64,000 bases of DNA from CAZAQV01 sp964487255 (GTDB lineage: Bacteria; Myxococcota_A; Polyangia; Polyangiales; CAZAQV01): assembly GCA_964487255.1 (NCBI GenBank), contig CAZAQV010000020.1, positions 54,037 through 118,036 on the forward strand. Reading direction: 5' to 3'. A program made the position numbers and the translations under genes. Under the pieces are notes generated by a model. The model saw nothing but the letters and a program-made list of their open reading frames with translations. It was not told the DNA's origin and ran no database searches. Each line of letters begins with the position of its first letter. Within the stretch, counting starts at the first letter, position 1. This document shows, piece by piece, positions 1 to 9,454 of this stretch.

Positions 1-402
1 CTGCTCAAGCACGCGCTGAACATCTTCGGCTGTCACCTCCCGCGAGCTGATCGCGGCGACCCCGTCTTGGTTCATCGACTTAACGTGGCTGCCCGCAATC
101 CCCGCAAACACCGTACCGATCTCCACGCCTGCCATGTTCTCGGCTTGCTCGATGGCACCGCGAATGGCCTGCACGGTCGATTCGATGTTGACGACGACGC
201 CTTTTCGAAGCCCCTTCGATGGGACGGCACCAATGCCGATGACGTCGATGCCGTCCTCGGTCTGTTCAGCAACGATTGCGCAGACTTTGGTGGTGCCCAA
301 ATCCAGTCCGGCAATGATCTCGCTATCGGCCATAGATCCCGAATACAGAACTGCTCTTCCAACCAGCAAAAAAAGTGCACACTTTTGTTTGCAAGCGCGC
401 AT
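1..402 (-). CDS. ftsA: Cell division protein FtsA, N-terminal part (runs off the window)
   Basis: FtsA is the actin-like ATPase that tethers FtsZ to the inner membrane and recruits the divisome. The reading frame (134 codons from 402, no stop inside the window) carries the phosphate-1 loop GLDLGTTKV, the shuttling subdomain start GVVVNIE and the FtsA-type motif IAGSHVKS. Two in-frame ATGs compete. The one at 333 gives the usual start MADSEIIAGLD but has no Shine-Dalgarno. The one at 402 has a good AGGTG six bases upstream and adds 23 unusual residues rich in Cys and Leu. I list the RBS-supported start, but the shorter protein fits the family better. It is last in the visible dcw cluster; ftsZ would be expected beyond position 1. 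Confidence 0.9.
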   Translation of the reverse strand, partial: MRACKQKCALFLLVGRAVLYSGSMADSEIIAGLDLGTTKVCAIVAEQTEDGIDVIGIGAVPSKGLRKGVVVNIESTVQAIRGAIEQAENMAGVEIGTVFAGIAGSHVKSMNQDGVAAISSREVTAEDVQRVLEQ

Positions 403-731
403 GTTTTCACCTCAGGTGGTTTCCAGCTTTGCACCACAACCCCTTCCGCATCCTGACGTAATAGAACTTCGAACTGAAAACAATTAGGGCTGACACGGAA
501 GGTCAGAAACGAAGTCGGTCCGGGTCGGCCATCCCACCCGCCGAGTCGAGGTTTGATACATTGCTCGCAGACTGGGCCTTGCTCCGCGGAGGCTGACCAT
601 GACGAACGTCAACTCGGCCCCGAACTGCCGGCGTTCGTTTCTAGTTTTCGCGCCGGCGCGAATGTATTCGCTTCGCTTTTCTCGCAGGCCGCCGCAACTT
701 CATTGTTGATGCGCCCAGAGCCTGGTCGGGC
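403..731. other. Non-coding stretch between ftsA and the unknown gene
   Basis: About 330 bases with no convincing reading frame on either strand. It contains a perfect 12-base GC palindrome (cgcgccggcgcg, near 649-660) without a T-run, so it is not a clear terminator. The gap is large for a dcw cluster whose other genes overlap or lie within 100 bases, and it could hold a promoter for ftsA. No -35/-10 pair stands out. Confidence 0.4.
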
Positions 732-1649
732 TCATGTCTCGCGAGATAGTTCTTCTGGTGGTGGAAGACCACCCACGGGCATCGGGGCCTCGTTGGGAGT
801 CTTTCGTGGCCAGTCAAACTGCCTTGTCAGGAAAATGGAACAGCCTTTAGGAGCTTCGGAAGCCGGTCGAAAACCTGCCAGGTTAACCTCGATCATGTCC
901 GTGGAGCGAAGAATGCAAAGCGGTTCGGGATGCCACTCGGGGACCGGCAGTATGATGGCACCATTGTCCGCTACCAGTTCCACCGCCTTTCGCACGTCTT
1001 GCGCGCTCACGGGCCGCTGGTCACCAAAATGATAAAGTTCGACAACGTCGAAGGGCCCGGCTTCAGGGAGATTACGGACCAGCCGAACATTGGTTTCCGA
1101 TAGATTCGGCGGCAAGCCGTCCGCGACGTGGGTCACGATTGTGACGTGCGCACACGCTTCGACCCACCAATCTACAGGAACCGGTGTCACCAACAGCGCG
1201 CGCTTGGAGGATAGATCATATCCTTTCAGCCAGTGGATAACTGCATAGGGGTAGAATGGCATGAGTTCTCCGTCCCCGTTTCGGGGTTCGGTAACAAACG
1301 ACCGCGCAAAACCAAGCCGTTCGTTTAGCACGTGTGCTGCGTAACTGGTTGCCCGCGCGACCCGCCACAGGCCCGAGTTGCAGTACTCATCATCGGACTC
1401 TACTTCGAATACGACCTGCGCTGACTGGAGGACGCACACCATCTCGGCGATCGCGGCTTCGTCAAGTTCAAATCCGTGCTCCTGGAGATACGAGGAAGCC
1501 TGGGCGCACGTTCTCGGACTTGAAAAAGCGGCGAGAAGCAATGCCTCCGCCCCCTTCAGCTCGATATCCTGTTCCCTTCCGGCCGCGATAATCGCACCCT
1601 CTATACAACGAAAGTCCACGGTGGGCGCGATCACATACCTGAGGCTCAT
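732..1649 (-). CDS. Unrecognised protein between ftsQ and ftsA
   Basis: A 305-residue soluble protein with no signal peptide or membrane segment. Residues about 30-85 look like a small all-helical or winged-helix module. The middle, from residue 130, alternates hydrophobic strands and helices (KRALLVTP, THVADGLP, GPFDVVELYHFG) in a Rossmann-like pattern. The C-terminal 25 residues are Pro-rich and probably disordered. I do not recognise the family; a divergent methyltransferase-like fold is possible but no clear SAM motif is visible. Codon use resembles its neighbours. It is separated from ftsQ by 96 bases and from ftsA by a long gap, so it may be an insertion into the cluster. Confidence 0.7.
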   Translation of the reverse strand: MSLRYVIAPTVDFRCIEGAIIAAGREQDIELKGAEALLLAAFSSPRTCAQASSYLQEHGFELDEAAIAEMVCVLQSAQVVFEVESDDEYCNSGLWRVARATSYAAHVLNERLGFARSFVTEPRNGDGELMPFYPYAVIHWLKGYDLSSKRALLVTPVPVDWWVEACAHVTIVTHVADGLPPNLSETNVRLVRNLPEAGPFDVVELYHFGDQRPVSAQDVRKAVELVADNGAIILPVPEWHPEPLCILRSTDMIEVNLAGFRPASEAPKGCSIFLTRQFDWPRKTPNEAPMPVGGLPPPEELSRET

Positions 1650-1745
1650 CGCTGAAGACTACGAGGCCCATCCTAATTTGTCACGCCCGCCAACCGGCCC
1701 GCAAGAAGGCGAGCCCCGCCTCGAAAATGCCTCCGTTCGTATCGC

Positions 1746-2660
1746 TCAACGATACCGCACGGTGATGCGTTGGCCGCGACCCGTACGGCGCTCGGCCGCG
1801 CCGGGTTCGTGCACGAATACCTGGGCGAGGGCTTTTCGCTCCGCTTGCATGTCGTCGAGCACGCGACGCAAATCGCGCAGGCCGCCGAGCGGCAGGCCAT
1901 CGCTGAGTAGAATCTCCATCGCAGGTTCGCCCACCACGAGGCGAATGCCGCCATCGGCAGCGAAATGGATTTCACCGATCGGCTCTTGTTTCCAAAGCCC
2001 CGCCGCACGGTAGGTCGAAAAGAGCAGCTCGACCTGCTGCGCAAGTTCTGCGCCGTGGTTCGGCTCCGCGCGCAGTCGCTTTTCGTCGACGCCGGTCAGC
2101 ACGGTCAGGTCTGAGGGGTCTCCCAACTCGTGAACCTTAAAGGGCACCCCACGGGTCGAGAAGAGGTACGGCGCGTCCAGCAAGATCAACGCCAGCGGAC
2201 TGTGTTCGCTCACCTCGATATGGAGGGCGTCGGGTAGGTCCCGCCGCACACGCGCGCTGGCAACCCAGGGGTGCTCAACGAGCCGCTCCTCGATTTGCTC
2301 GCTCGAACGGTCGAAGATGTTGCTCTTGCGATGAAGCTCGGCCCAACGAAGCAGCGTGTCTCGTTCGACCCGCGAGTTTCCGCGAAGGTCGACCTTGCGA
2401 AGCGTGAATGTCTCGGATGTGCGGGCGTGCTTATCCAGCAACTGATAGCCCCAGTAGAGCCCGGCCAGAACCCCGAGCACGAATGCCCAGCGTAGCCCGA
2501 CAAAAAAAGCCCCCCGCAGGCGCCCAGCAAGGCGCCGACAACGCTCAGAAAAGACGCGAAAACGCGCGCGCAGCGGAACTTTCGTCGAGACCTCGACCGC
2601 CTCGCTTTGCGTTAGCGCTTCCTTTTTGCGCCTTCGATTGGGTCGCCTGGCGTTAGCCAC
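1746..2660 (-). CDS. ftsQ: Cell division protein FtsQ
   Basis: FtsQ (DivIB) is a bitopic inner-membrane protein that links early and late divisome proteins through its periplasmic POTRA domain. The protein has a basic cytoplasmic N-terminus, one membrane segment (GLRWAFVLGVLAGLYWGYQL), then a POTRA domain beginning FTLRKVDLRGNSRV and the FtsQ beta domain with HPWVASARVRRDLPDAL. The open frame extends upstream to 2711, but that would overlap murC by 59 bases. The GTG at 2660 overlaps the murC stop by 8 bases and gives 304 residues, normal for the family. It follows murC directly, with no murB or ddl between. Confidence 0.88.
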   Translation of the reverse strand: MANARRPNRRRKKEALTQSEAVEVSTKVPLRARFRVFSERCRRLAGRLRGAFFVGLRWAFVLGVLAGLYWGYQLLDKHARTSETFTLRKVDLRGNSRVERDTLLRWAELHRKSNIFDRSSEQIEERLVEHPWVASARVRRDLPDALHIEVSEHSPLALILLDAPYLFSTRGVPFKVHELGDPSDLTVLTGVDEKRLRAEPNHGAELAQQVELLFSTYRAAGLWKQEPIGEIHFAADGGIRLVVGEPAMEILLSDGLPLGGLRDLRRVLDDMQAERKALAQVFVHEPGAAERRTGRGQRITVRYR

Positions 2661-4050
2661 CCTCACCCGCCTCCGAACGAGCCTGCAGCATCTGCAAGAT
2701 ACGAGGCGCAAGCGAAGTGATGCTGCCCGCGCCGAGCGTGATCACGATGTCCCCGGGCTGTGCTTCAGATTCGATGGTGCGAAGCGCACCGTCGAGGTCC
2801 GCCACGTGCGAGACCGCGCGATGTCCGTGCGCACGAATTGAAGCCACCAGCGACTCGGAGTTTGCGCCCTCGATCGGAGCCTCGCCGGCGGCATAGACGT
2901 CGGTCACCAAAACACGGTCCGCGCGGTTGAACGCACGCGTCAAGTCTTCGAAAAGGTGGTGGGTTCGCGAGTAGCGGTGCGGCTGAAACACGACGAAAAG
3001 CCGCCGACCGTACGCGCGCTGCGCTGCCTCAAGCGTCACCTTGATCTCGGCCGGGTGATGCCCGTAATCGTCCACGACCGTCACTTCGCCCGCTTCACCG
3101 AGCACCGTAAAGCGCCGCTGAACGCCCGTGAAACCGTCGAGCGCGGCGCGTACTTTGTCGAGCGGCACCTGAAGTTCATCGGCCACCGCAATCGTTGCAA
3201 GGGCATTGAGCACGTTGTGGATGCCCGGCATGCGCACCGAAAAACGACCGAGCGACTCGCCTCTTCGCACCACCTCGAACGACGCCGAGAGGCCCTCCAT
3301 GCGTGGCTCGCGAGCGCGGTAGTCCGCCTGCGCACTTTGCCCGTAGGTCGCGACGCGCTTCTCGATACGTGGAAGAATGGCTTGGACGTTGGGGTGGTCC
3401 ATGCACGCAACGACCAACCCGAAAAATGGAACGCGGTTGGAAAAGCGGACGAACGCGTCTTGCACGGCCGCGAGGTCCCCGTAGTAGTCGAGGTGCTCAG
3501 GGTCGATGTTGGTGATGACGGCAATCGCTGGGATCAGGTGGATAAAAGAGCCATCGGACTCGTCTGCTTCGGCCACCATCAGGTTGCCGCGCCCGAACGC
3601 ACCGCCACTGCCGAGCGAGTTGAGCTTACCACCGATGACGACCGTCGGGTCCAGCCCCGAGTCACGCAAGACCGTCGCCACCAAAGACGTGGTCGTGGTC
3701 TTGCCGTGCGAACCAGCAATGGCGATGCCGTCCTTGATGCGCATCAACTCGCCCAGCATTTCCGCTCTTGGAATCACAGGGATATTAAGCTGTCGCGCGC
3801 GCACGAGTTCGACGTTGCTCGGGGGAACAGCGGACGAAAACACGACCACATCCGCTCCCTCTACGTGCGTTTCATGGTGACCCACGAAGATTTTTGCGCC
3901 TTTTTGCTCGAGGCGTTGGCAGTAGTCGTTGCTGCGCATGTCCGAACCGCGGACATCGAAACCATGGTCGATAAGAACCTCTGCGATTCCGCTCATACCA
4001 ACGCCACCAATGCCGACGAAATGAATCGCCCGTATCCGTCCTCGAAACAC
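2653..4050 (-). CDS. murC: UDP-N-acetylmuramate--L-alanine ligase MurC
   Basis: MurC adds L-Ala to UDP-MurNAc, the first peptide step of peptidoglycan precursor synthesis in the cytoplasm. At 465 residues it has normal length. It starts with the Rossmann motif FVGIGGVGMSG (residues 11-21), has the Mur-ligase P-loop GSHGKTT (113-119), the central EADESDGSF, and the C-terminal VVDDYGHHPAE and FQPHRYSRT motifs of MurC rather than MurD/E/F. It lies 16 bases after murG and overlaps ftsQ by 8 bases, so translation is probably coupled. Confidence 0.97.
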   Translation of the reverse strand: MFRGRIRAIHFVGIGGVGMSGIAEVLIDHGFDVRGSDMRSNDYCQRLEQKGAKIFVGHHETHVEGADVVVFSSAVPPSNVELVRARQLNIPVIPRAEMLGELMRIKDGIAIAGSHGKTTTTSLVATVLRDSGLDPTVVIGGKLNSLGSGGAFGRGNLMVAEADESDGSFIHLIPAIAVITNIDPEHLDYYGDLAAVQDAFVRFSNRVPFFGLVVACMDHPNVQAILPRIEKRVATYGQSAQADYRAREPRMEGLSASFEVVRRGESLGRFSVRMPGIHNVLNALATIAVADELQVPLDKVRAALDGFTGVQRRFTVLGEAGEVTVVDDYGHHPAEIKVTLEAAQRAYGRRLFVVFQPHRYSRTHHLFEDLTRAFNRADRVLVTDVYAAGEAPIEGANSESLVASIRAHGHRAVSHVADLDGALRTIESEAQPGDIVITLGAGSITSLAPRILQMLQARSEAGEGG

Positions 4051-4066
4051 TGTCTGCTCTTGCCTT

Positions 4067-5398
4067 CTAGTCGTTCGTTACGAAAGGAACGACCGGCTCG
4101 TCGGACAGGCGTTCTGCACGACGAGCAGCCGTTCCTCCGTTGGAAGGAATATACGGCCGTCGGCGTCCGAACACATTATTTTCTGCACCTCGCAGCCCCG
4201 CTGCGGAGCGACTTGGTGGCAACGACTTGAAGGCACCCCCTGAATCATCGCGCCCCGAGTTCCGTGTTCCACGGGTTCGGCGACGCGTATTGGGACCCGC
4301 ACCCCAGCCCAACCATGCGCTAAGGTCATCGACGATCGTCGCCGCGGCATCGGGCTTACCAAAGCGTCGGGCACTTGCGGACATGGCGCGTCTTCGCGCA
4401 TCGTCATTCCACAGCGTGCGCACCACCTGCACGGCTTCGTCGGAATGCAGCTCCGCCTCGGCCAGCTGAACGGCCGCCCCGGCGCGCGCGAGTGCGAGTG
4501 CATTTTTGCTCTGGTGATCATCGGCCGCGTGCGGAAACGGAACCAGCACCGACGGGCATCCGAGCGCGCAGAGTTCGGCTACGGTACTCGCTCCAGCGCG
4601 TGCGATCACGAGCTCGGAACGCTCGTAATATTCTGCGATATTATCAATGAATTCAACAACTTCTGACTCAATCCCACACTCGTTATAGACAGCTTTGACG
4701 CGCGCTACGTCACCGCGTCCAACCTGATGAACGACGCGCACCGGGCGGCTCTGTTGGCCGAGGGCAGCACCTAAGAGCGCCGGCAAATGTTCGTTGAGCG
4801 CGCGGGCGCCTTGCGAGCCACCGAGCACAAGTATCTGACCACGCGCTGGCCGAAGGGCTTCAGGGTCCATGTCGCGCGCGTGCGCAACATCGACGAGCGC
4901 ACGTCGGATGGGGTTGCCGCTGACGACCACGTGATCGGAAGCCACCGAAAACGTTTCTTCGAAACTTGCGTAGGCGCGACCCACGTGCCGAACGAGGACA
5001 CGGTTGGTCAACCCAGGAACTGCGTTCTGTTCCATGAGTGCGGTCGGAACACGCATCGTCAGCGCGGCCGCCAAGATGGGTCCCGACGCGTAGCCCCCGA
5101 CGCCGAGCACCAGGTCGGGACGCAGCTCGCGCAGGAGTTGAACCGCCTCGATACCCGAGGATGGCAGACGCCCGAGGTTGCGAATCAGCTCCCACGGTCC
5201 GCGCCCTTTGAGTGGGCGAACCTCGACACAACGGAGCGTCTCTCCGAGTTTGGGCAACACGCGCGCCTCAATGCCACGTTCGGTACCTACAAAAGTGACC
5301 TCGGGTGCAAGCCCCTGGCGACGCATCTCCTCCACCACCGCAATACCCGGAAACAAATGGCCTCCGGTTCCACCACCAGCCACGACTACGCGAACCAT
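4067..5398 (-). CDS. murG: Lipid II synthase MurG, with a C-terminal extension
   Basis: MurG transfers GlcNAc from UDP-GlcNAc to lipid I at the cytoplasmic face of the inner membrane, making lipid II. The glycine-rich loop GGGTGGHLFPG (residues 8-18), the EQNAVPGLTNR motif, the second loop GGSQGARALNE and the donor-site ARAGASTVAEL with PFPHAADDHQ are all present. The family is usually about 360 residues. This protein has 443, because about 80 low-complexity residues rich in Arg, Gly and Ser follow the last helix (SAWLGWG). The extension is in frame with normal codon use and may be disordered. Start ATG at 5398 is 16 bases after ftsW. Confidence 0.96.
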   Translation of the reverse strand: MVRVVVAGGGTGGHLFPGIAVVEEMRRQGLAPEVTFVGTERGIEARVLPKLGETLRCVEVRPLKGRGPWELIRNLGRLPSSGIEAVQLLRELRPDLVLGVGGYASGPILAAALTMRVPTALMEQNAVPGLTNRVLVRHVGRAYASFEETFSVASDHVVVSGNPIRRALVDVAHARDMDPEALRPARGQILVLGGSQGARALNEHLPALLGAALGQQSRPVRVVHQVGRGDVARVKAVYNECGIESEVVEFIDNIAEYYERSELVIARAGASTVAELCALGCPSVLVPFPHAADDHQSKNALALARAGAAVQLAEAELHSDEAVQVVRTLWNDDARRRAMSASARRFGKPDAAATIVDDLSAWLGWGAGPNTRRRTRGTRNSGRDDSGGAFKSLPPSRSAAGLRGAENNVFGRRRPYIPSNGGTAARRAERLSDEPVVPFVTND

Positions 5399-5414
5399 CG
5401 GTCGCTCCTCTCCA

Positions 5415-6890
5415 TCATGCTGCCTTCCTCAAGTTGCGCGATTTACTGCTTGAACGCTTCTTCTTCTTTTTGCGCACGGCTTTCTCTTCGCTCAGGGCCT
5501 GCTGGGGCGCGAAACGCCCTACGCTTAGGAGCAGGCCGATTGTCATCAGGTTGACCATGAGCGACGAGCCACCGTACGAAAGAAAGGGCAGCGCCAGCCC
5601 CTTGGTCGGCACCAAGCCCATGGCCACGGAGAGGTTGGTGAACCCCTGAACACAGACGAAAAGCGTGCAGCCCACGGCCAGCAAGAGCGCATAGCGGTCC
5701 GACGTGTCGAGCGCGATCCGCATGCCGCGCCACAGGATGCACAAAAAACCGGTGATCACGCATACGATACCCACGAAACCGAGCTCTTCACCGATGATCG
5801 CTGAGATGAAGTCGGTGTGTGCATCGGGCAGAAACAGAAGCTTCTGGCGGCCCGCGCCGAAGCCCGCACCCGACGTGCCACCTGCGCCGAAGGACATGAT
5901 GGACTCGGAGAGCTGATACCCTTCGGCCTGCTTATGTTCGAAAGGCGCCAAAAACGCCTTGATGCGCCGCATGCGATAGTCGGACGTCGCAATCAGCGCG
6001 TACACGATGGGTAGCGCCACCATGGCCGCTCCGATCAGGTAGCCCGTCTTCGCGCCCGCCGTAAAGAGCAGGACAAAGGTCAGGGCACCCACCATGAGTG
6101 CGGAGCCGAGGTCGGGCTGTCGTTCGCACAAAATCATGATGAACGCGGCGATCAGCGCATGGGGCAAAAAGCCGATGGAAAACGAGCGCACTTTGTCTCG
6201 CTTCTTGGCCAGGGAATGGGCGAGCCAAAGAATGACAGATAGCTTCGCAAGTTCCGCGGGCTGGATGTGAATCGGCCCCAAGGCAAGCCAGCGCGACGTT
6301 CCGCGAATGCTGCCACCGAGCCCGAACAGCACGGCCAGGAGCAAGACCACCGAGACTGCGAGCGCGGGATAAGTAAGCGCGCGAAACCAGGTGTACGGCA
6401 CAGAGGAAATCGCCAGCATCGCGCTGATGCCCACACCCGCAAAGATGGCCTGCCGAATGAGAAAGTGCGTGCCGTTTCCGAACTCGCGCTCGGCGAAAAA
6501 GCCGCTGGCGCTGAAGACCATGACAATGCCGAGACAGGTGAGGCCGATCACCACCGACGCCAAAACCGGGTCGATCGGACGCTCGGGCTTAATCTGCGCC
6601 GAAAAGCCGCGATAGGCGCGAAGGAGCGACAGCTGGCGAAGAGAGGCGAGTCGCCCGAGCGCGGCGCGCAACCCCACTAGGACCACCGACAGCAGCGCGC
6701 GACGTTCGGTCTCTGCGGGCGGAACCTCGACAGACGAGAGGCGTCGCTGGTTACGACCGACGGCGCGGTCCCCACGCTTGTTGCTCTCACGCTCCGGCTT
6801 TTTGTACGCGCGCAGCGTTACACGCGACGTTCGGCGCGAACGCCGCCGAAGATCGCCCTGCTCCGAGACTTTTGCCCGCTTCGCACTCAT
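5415..6890 (-). CDS. ftsW: Peptidoglycan glycosyltransferase FtsW (SEDS family)
   Basis: FtsW polymerises lipid II at the septum together with its class B PBP, encoded here by ftsI. The body has about ten membrane segments and ends with the SEDS signature PTKGLALPFLSYGGSS; the HIQPAELAKL loop is also present. The longest frame starts at 6995 inside murD. The ATG at 6890 overlaps the murD stop as ATGA and is preceded by AGGTGAGG, so I use it (491 residues). The protein has a basic N-terminal arm of about 110 residues before the first membrane segment and a Lys/Ser/Arg-rich C-terminus. Both are unusual additions to the roughly 380-residue core. Confidence 0.95.
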   Translation of the reverse strand: MSAKRAKVSEQGDLRRRSRRTSRVTLRAYKKPERESNKRGDRAVGRNQRRLSSVEVPPAETERRALLSVVLVGLRAALGRLASLRQLSLLRAYRGFSAQIKPERPIDPVLASVVIGLTCLGIVMVFSASGFFAEREFGNGTHFLIRQAIFAGVGISAMLAISSVPYTWFRALTYPALAVSVVLLLAVLFGLGGSIRGTSRWLALGPIHIQPAELAKLSVILWLAHSLAKKRDKVRSFSIGFLPHALIAAFIMILCERQPDLGSALMVGALTFVLLFTAGAKTGYLIGAAMVALPIVYALIATSDYRMRRIKAFLAPFEHKQAEGYQLSESIMSFGAGGTSGAGFGAGRQKLLFLPDAHTDFISAIIGEELGFVGIVCVITGFLCILWRGMRIALDTSDRYALLLAVGCTLFVCVQGFTNLSVAMGLVPTKGLALPFLSYGGSSLMVNLMTIGLLLSVGRFAPQQALSEEKAVRKKKKKRSSSKSRNLRKAA

Positions 6891-8284
6891 GACCTCACCT
6901 GCCCCGCGCCGCGGCTCCGCTGATAGGCGCGCACTGCGCGTTCGAAGGATTCGCCCCGCTCGATGTACGAGCGAAACATGTCGTAGCTGGAGCACGCGGG
7001 GGCGAGCAGCACCATGTCGCCCGCTTGCGCATGTCTGGCAGCCAGGTTCACCGCCTGCTCGAGACTTTGCGCGCGTTCGATCGGCACCAGGGACCCGACC
7101 GCATGCGCGATGCGCTCGGAAGCTTCTCCCACGACGACGAGTGCACGCGCTTTGCGCTCCAGGGCTTGCACGAGAGGCTCATAACTGCCGCCCTTGTCAC
7201 GTCCGCCAGCGATCAAGACTACCCGACCTTCCGGTCCGAGCTTGGCGCCCTCGAGCGCTGCGACCGCCGCGCCGACATTGGTGGCCTTCGAGTCGTTAAC
7301 GAACGCTACCTCTTCGACCACCTCGACCAGCTTCATCCGGTGCGGAAGTCCCTCATACGAACGAAGCACGTCAGCAATCGCGCCAACGGAAGCACCCGCT
7401 TCGCGTGCGATCAGCGCCGCAGCGCAAGCATTGTCGATGTTGTGCGCGCCCTTGAGCCCCACCTCATCGACACGCAGAGACAGTCCGCTCTGCCCGTTTT
7501 GAATGCAACCCGCTTGCTCACGAACGATGCCATCAGGACCCGCAAAGCGAAGCAAGACGCTCTGTGCGGAAGCAACCGAAGGGGCTTCGATGATCGGCGC
7601 CGCAAGGTCCGGACGCGCGGGAATGACAAGCCGATCAGCGGAGCGTTGGTTGCGCACGAGCGCGGCTTTGGTATCCACGTAATGCACAAAGTCTTCATAT
7701 CGGTCCAGGTGGTCATCGCTGACGTTGAGAATCGCGGCGATGTGTGGACGAAAAGCACCAACGTGTTCGAGCTGGAAGCTGGAAAGCTCGAGCACGACAA
7801 TGCCATCCGGGCCCGCCGCATCGCTCGAGGCGGCTTCGATGAGCGGACGTCCGAGGTTCCCTCCGACGAAAAGCGGTCGCCCAAGCGAGGCGCACATCTC
7901 GCCCACGAGCGAAGTCACCGTGCTCTTGCCATTCGTTCCCGTAATGGCGATGACAAGTCCCTGGAGGTGCGGCGAAACCAGGTCGAGCTCACCCAGCACG
8001 TCAATGCCCTTGCGCGCGGCATCGTCAACCAACGGCAAATGCGGCACGCCCGGCGAGAGCACAACCCGCGTCACGCCCGCAGGCACCTCGTGTGGGTGCT
8101 CTCCAAGCAAGAGCTCGACGCCCAGCTCTTCGAGCTCGGCTGCCGAAGTAAACGACGCACGAGACTTTGCGTCGTTCCCGACCACTTGCTCGCCCTGCCC
8201 CAGCAAGAAACGACACAGCGATTGACCGACCACGCCGAGCCCTACGATGAGCGTTCGATGTTGTTCGTTGGCCGTCACCGTCAC
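6887..8284 (-). CDS. murD: UDP-N-acetylmuramoyl-L-alanine--D-glutamate ligase MurD
   Basis: MurD adds D-Glu to UDP-MurNAc-L-Ala. The frame shows the N-terminal LIVGLGVVGQSL, the ATP loop GTNGKSTVTSL, NVSDDHLDRY, NDSKATN and the C-terminal LIAGGRDKGGSY, LLAPACSSYDMF motifs that identify MurD. The longest frame begins at 8368 within mraY, but the GTG at 8284 overlaps the mraY stop by four bases (GTGA) and yields 465 residues. A second GTG at 8278 is also possible. Its stop overlaps the ftsW start (ATGA). Confidence 0.95.
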   Translation of the reverse strand: MTVTANEQHRTLIVGLGVVGQSLCRFLLGQGEQVVGNDAKSRASFTSAAELEELGVELLLGEHPHEVPAGVTRVVLSPGVPHLPLVDDAARKGIDVLGELDLVSPHLQGLVIAITGTNGKSTVTSLVGEMCASLGRPLFVGGNLGRPLIEAASSDAAGPDGIVVLELSSFQLEHVGAFRPHIAAILNVSDDHLDRYEDFVHYVDTKAALVRNQRSADRLVIPARPDLAAPIIEAPSVASAQSVLLRFAGPDGIVREQAGCIQNGQSGLSLRVDEVGLKGAHNIDNACAAALIAREAGASVGAIADVLRSYEGLPHRMKLVEVVEEVAFVNDSKATNVGAAVAALEGAKLGPEGRVVLIAGGRDKGGSYEPLVQALERKARALVVVGEASERIAHAVGSLVPIERAQSLEQAVNLAARHAQAGDMVLLAPACSSYDMFRSYIERGESFERAVRAYQRSRGAGQVRS

Positions 8285-9405
8285 CTCAACTTCAGCTGCG
8301 CAAGCCCGATCAGCGCGAGCATGATCGAGATGATCCAGAAACGAACGATGACTTTGGGCTCGGCCCACCCCTTCTTCTCATAGTGGTGGTGGATGGGCGC
8401 CATCAGAAAGATACGCTTACCCGTCGTCTTGAACGAGAAGACTTGCAACATCACGCTCACGGCCTCAAGCACGAAGATGCCACCTACAATTACCGAAAGC
8501 ACTTCGTTCTTCGTCAGCACCGCGACCGCACCGAGTCCGCCCCCGAGCGACAGCGAACCCACGTCGCCCATAAAGACCTGTGCAGGATAGGTGTTGTACC
8601 AAAGAAACCCGACGCCCGCGCCAATGACCGCGCCACAGAACACGGCCAACTCCCCCGCGCTTTGCACCGAAGGAATGTCAAGGTATCGCGCGATGTCACG
8701 ACCGAAAAACGTCGTACCTGCAAGGTAGGCGAGAATCATGTAGGTGCCCGCGTTGATCATGACTGGACCGATGGCGAGACCGTCAAGGCCGTCTGTCAGG
8801 TTGACCGCGTTCGACGTACCCACAATCACCACAGCGGCGAAAACGATGTAAAGCCAGGCCGGGATTTCGAGTGGGTGCTTCTCAAACGCGACAAAGGGAA
8901 GCGACACGCGTGTGCGAATGTCGAGCCAGTCTGCAGGCAACCCATCCGTCCCCAAATACAGCCACGTGCAGATGCCGCCCGCCATCGCAAATTGCAGCAA
9001 GAGCTTGTAACGCCCCGGAAGCCCACCCGTGGTTTGGCGACGTATCTTTGCAGCGTCGTCGATATAACCGATGAGGCCGTAGAACGCCGTGATGGCGAGA
9101 ACGCACCAAACCATCGGGTTCTCCGGGTCGGCCCACAGCGCGGTGGAGATACCCAGCGCAAACAGAATCAGCGACCCACCCATGGTCGGAGTGCCCGCCT
9201 TCGACAGGTGTGACTCCGGGCCGTCGTCGCGCACAACCTGTCCGATCTGACGGCTCTGCAAGCGGCGGATGAACCACGGATAGACACCGAAGGTAATCAG
9301 CATCGCGGTCATCGTGGCTGCGATGACACGAAACGGAATGTAGCGAAGGACGTTGAAAAGCCCGAGGCCTTCGTCGGAAAGCGGATAAAGGAAGTAGTAA
9401 ATCAT
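8281..9405 (-). CDS. mraY: Phospho-MurNAc-pentapeptide translocase MraY
   Basis: MraY attaches phospho-MurNAc-pentapeptide to undecaprenyl phosphate, forming lipid I in the inner membrane. The start at 9405 (MIYYFLYPLSD) follows GAGGGAAC, a good RBS, and gives 374 residues, typical for the family; the longer frame to 9579 overlaps murF and is rejected. Landmarks are GTPTMGG, the catalytic IDDAAK and NAVNLTDGLDGLA motifs, MGDVGSLSLGG, and HHHYEKKGW near the C-terminus. About ten hydrophobic segments are visible. Confidence 0.97.
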   Translation of the reverse strand: MIYYFLYPLSDEGLGLFNVLRYIPFRVIAATMTAMLITFGVYPWFIRRLQSRQIGQVVRDDGPESHLSKAGTPTMGGSLILFALGISTALWADPENPMVWCVLAITAFYGLIGYIDDAAKIRRQTTGGLPGRYKLLLQFAMAGGICTWLYLGTDGLPADWLDIRTRVSLPFVAFEKHPLEIPAWLYIVFAAVVIVGTSNAVNLTDGLDGLAIGPVMINAGTYMILAYLAGTTFFGRDIARYLDIPSVQSAGELAVFCGAVIGAGVGFLWYNTYPAQVFMGDVGSLSLGGGLGAVAVLTKNEVLSVIVGGIFVLEAVSVMLQVFSFKTTGKRIFLMAPIHHHYEKKGWAEPKVIVRFWIISIMLALIGLAQLKLR

Positions 9406-9454
9406 GGGGAGTTCCCTCTCGAGCTCTCCCGTTTTCGCCGCAGGACGATTGCAG

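Noticed and set aside
646..664. GC-rich palindrome taken as a possible terminator
   Set aside because: No T-run follows on either strand.
2956..4230. Long plus-strand frame (424 codons) opposite murC
   Set aside because: Antisense shadow of murC; high GC leaves such frames open. No RBS or recognisable domain.
7025..8383. Long plus-strand frame (452 codons) opposite murD
   Set aside because: Antisense shadow of murD, His/Arg-rich, no domain.
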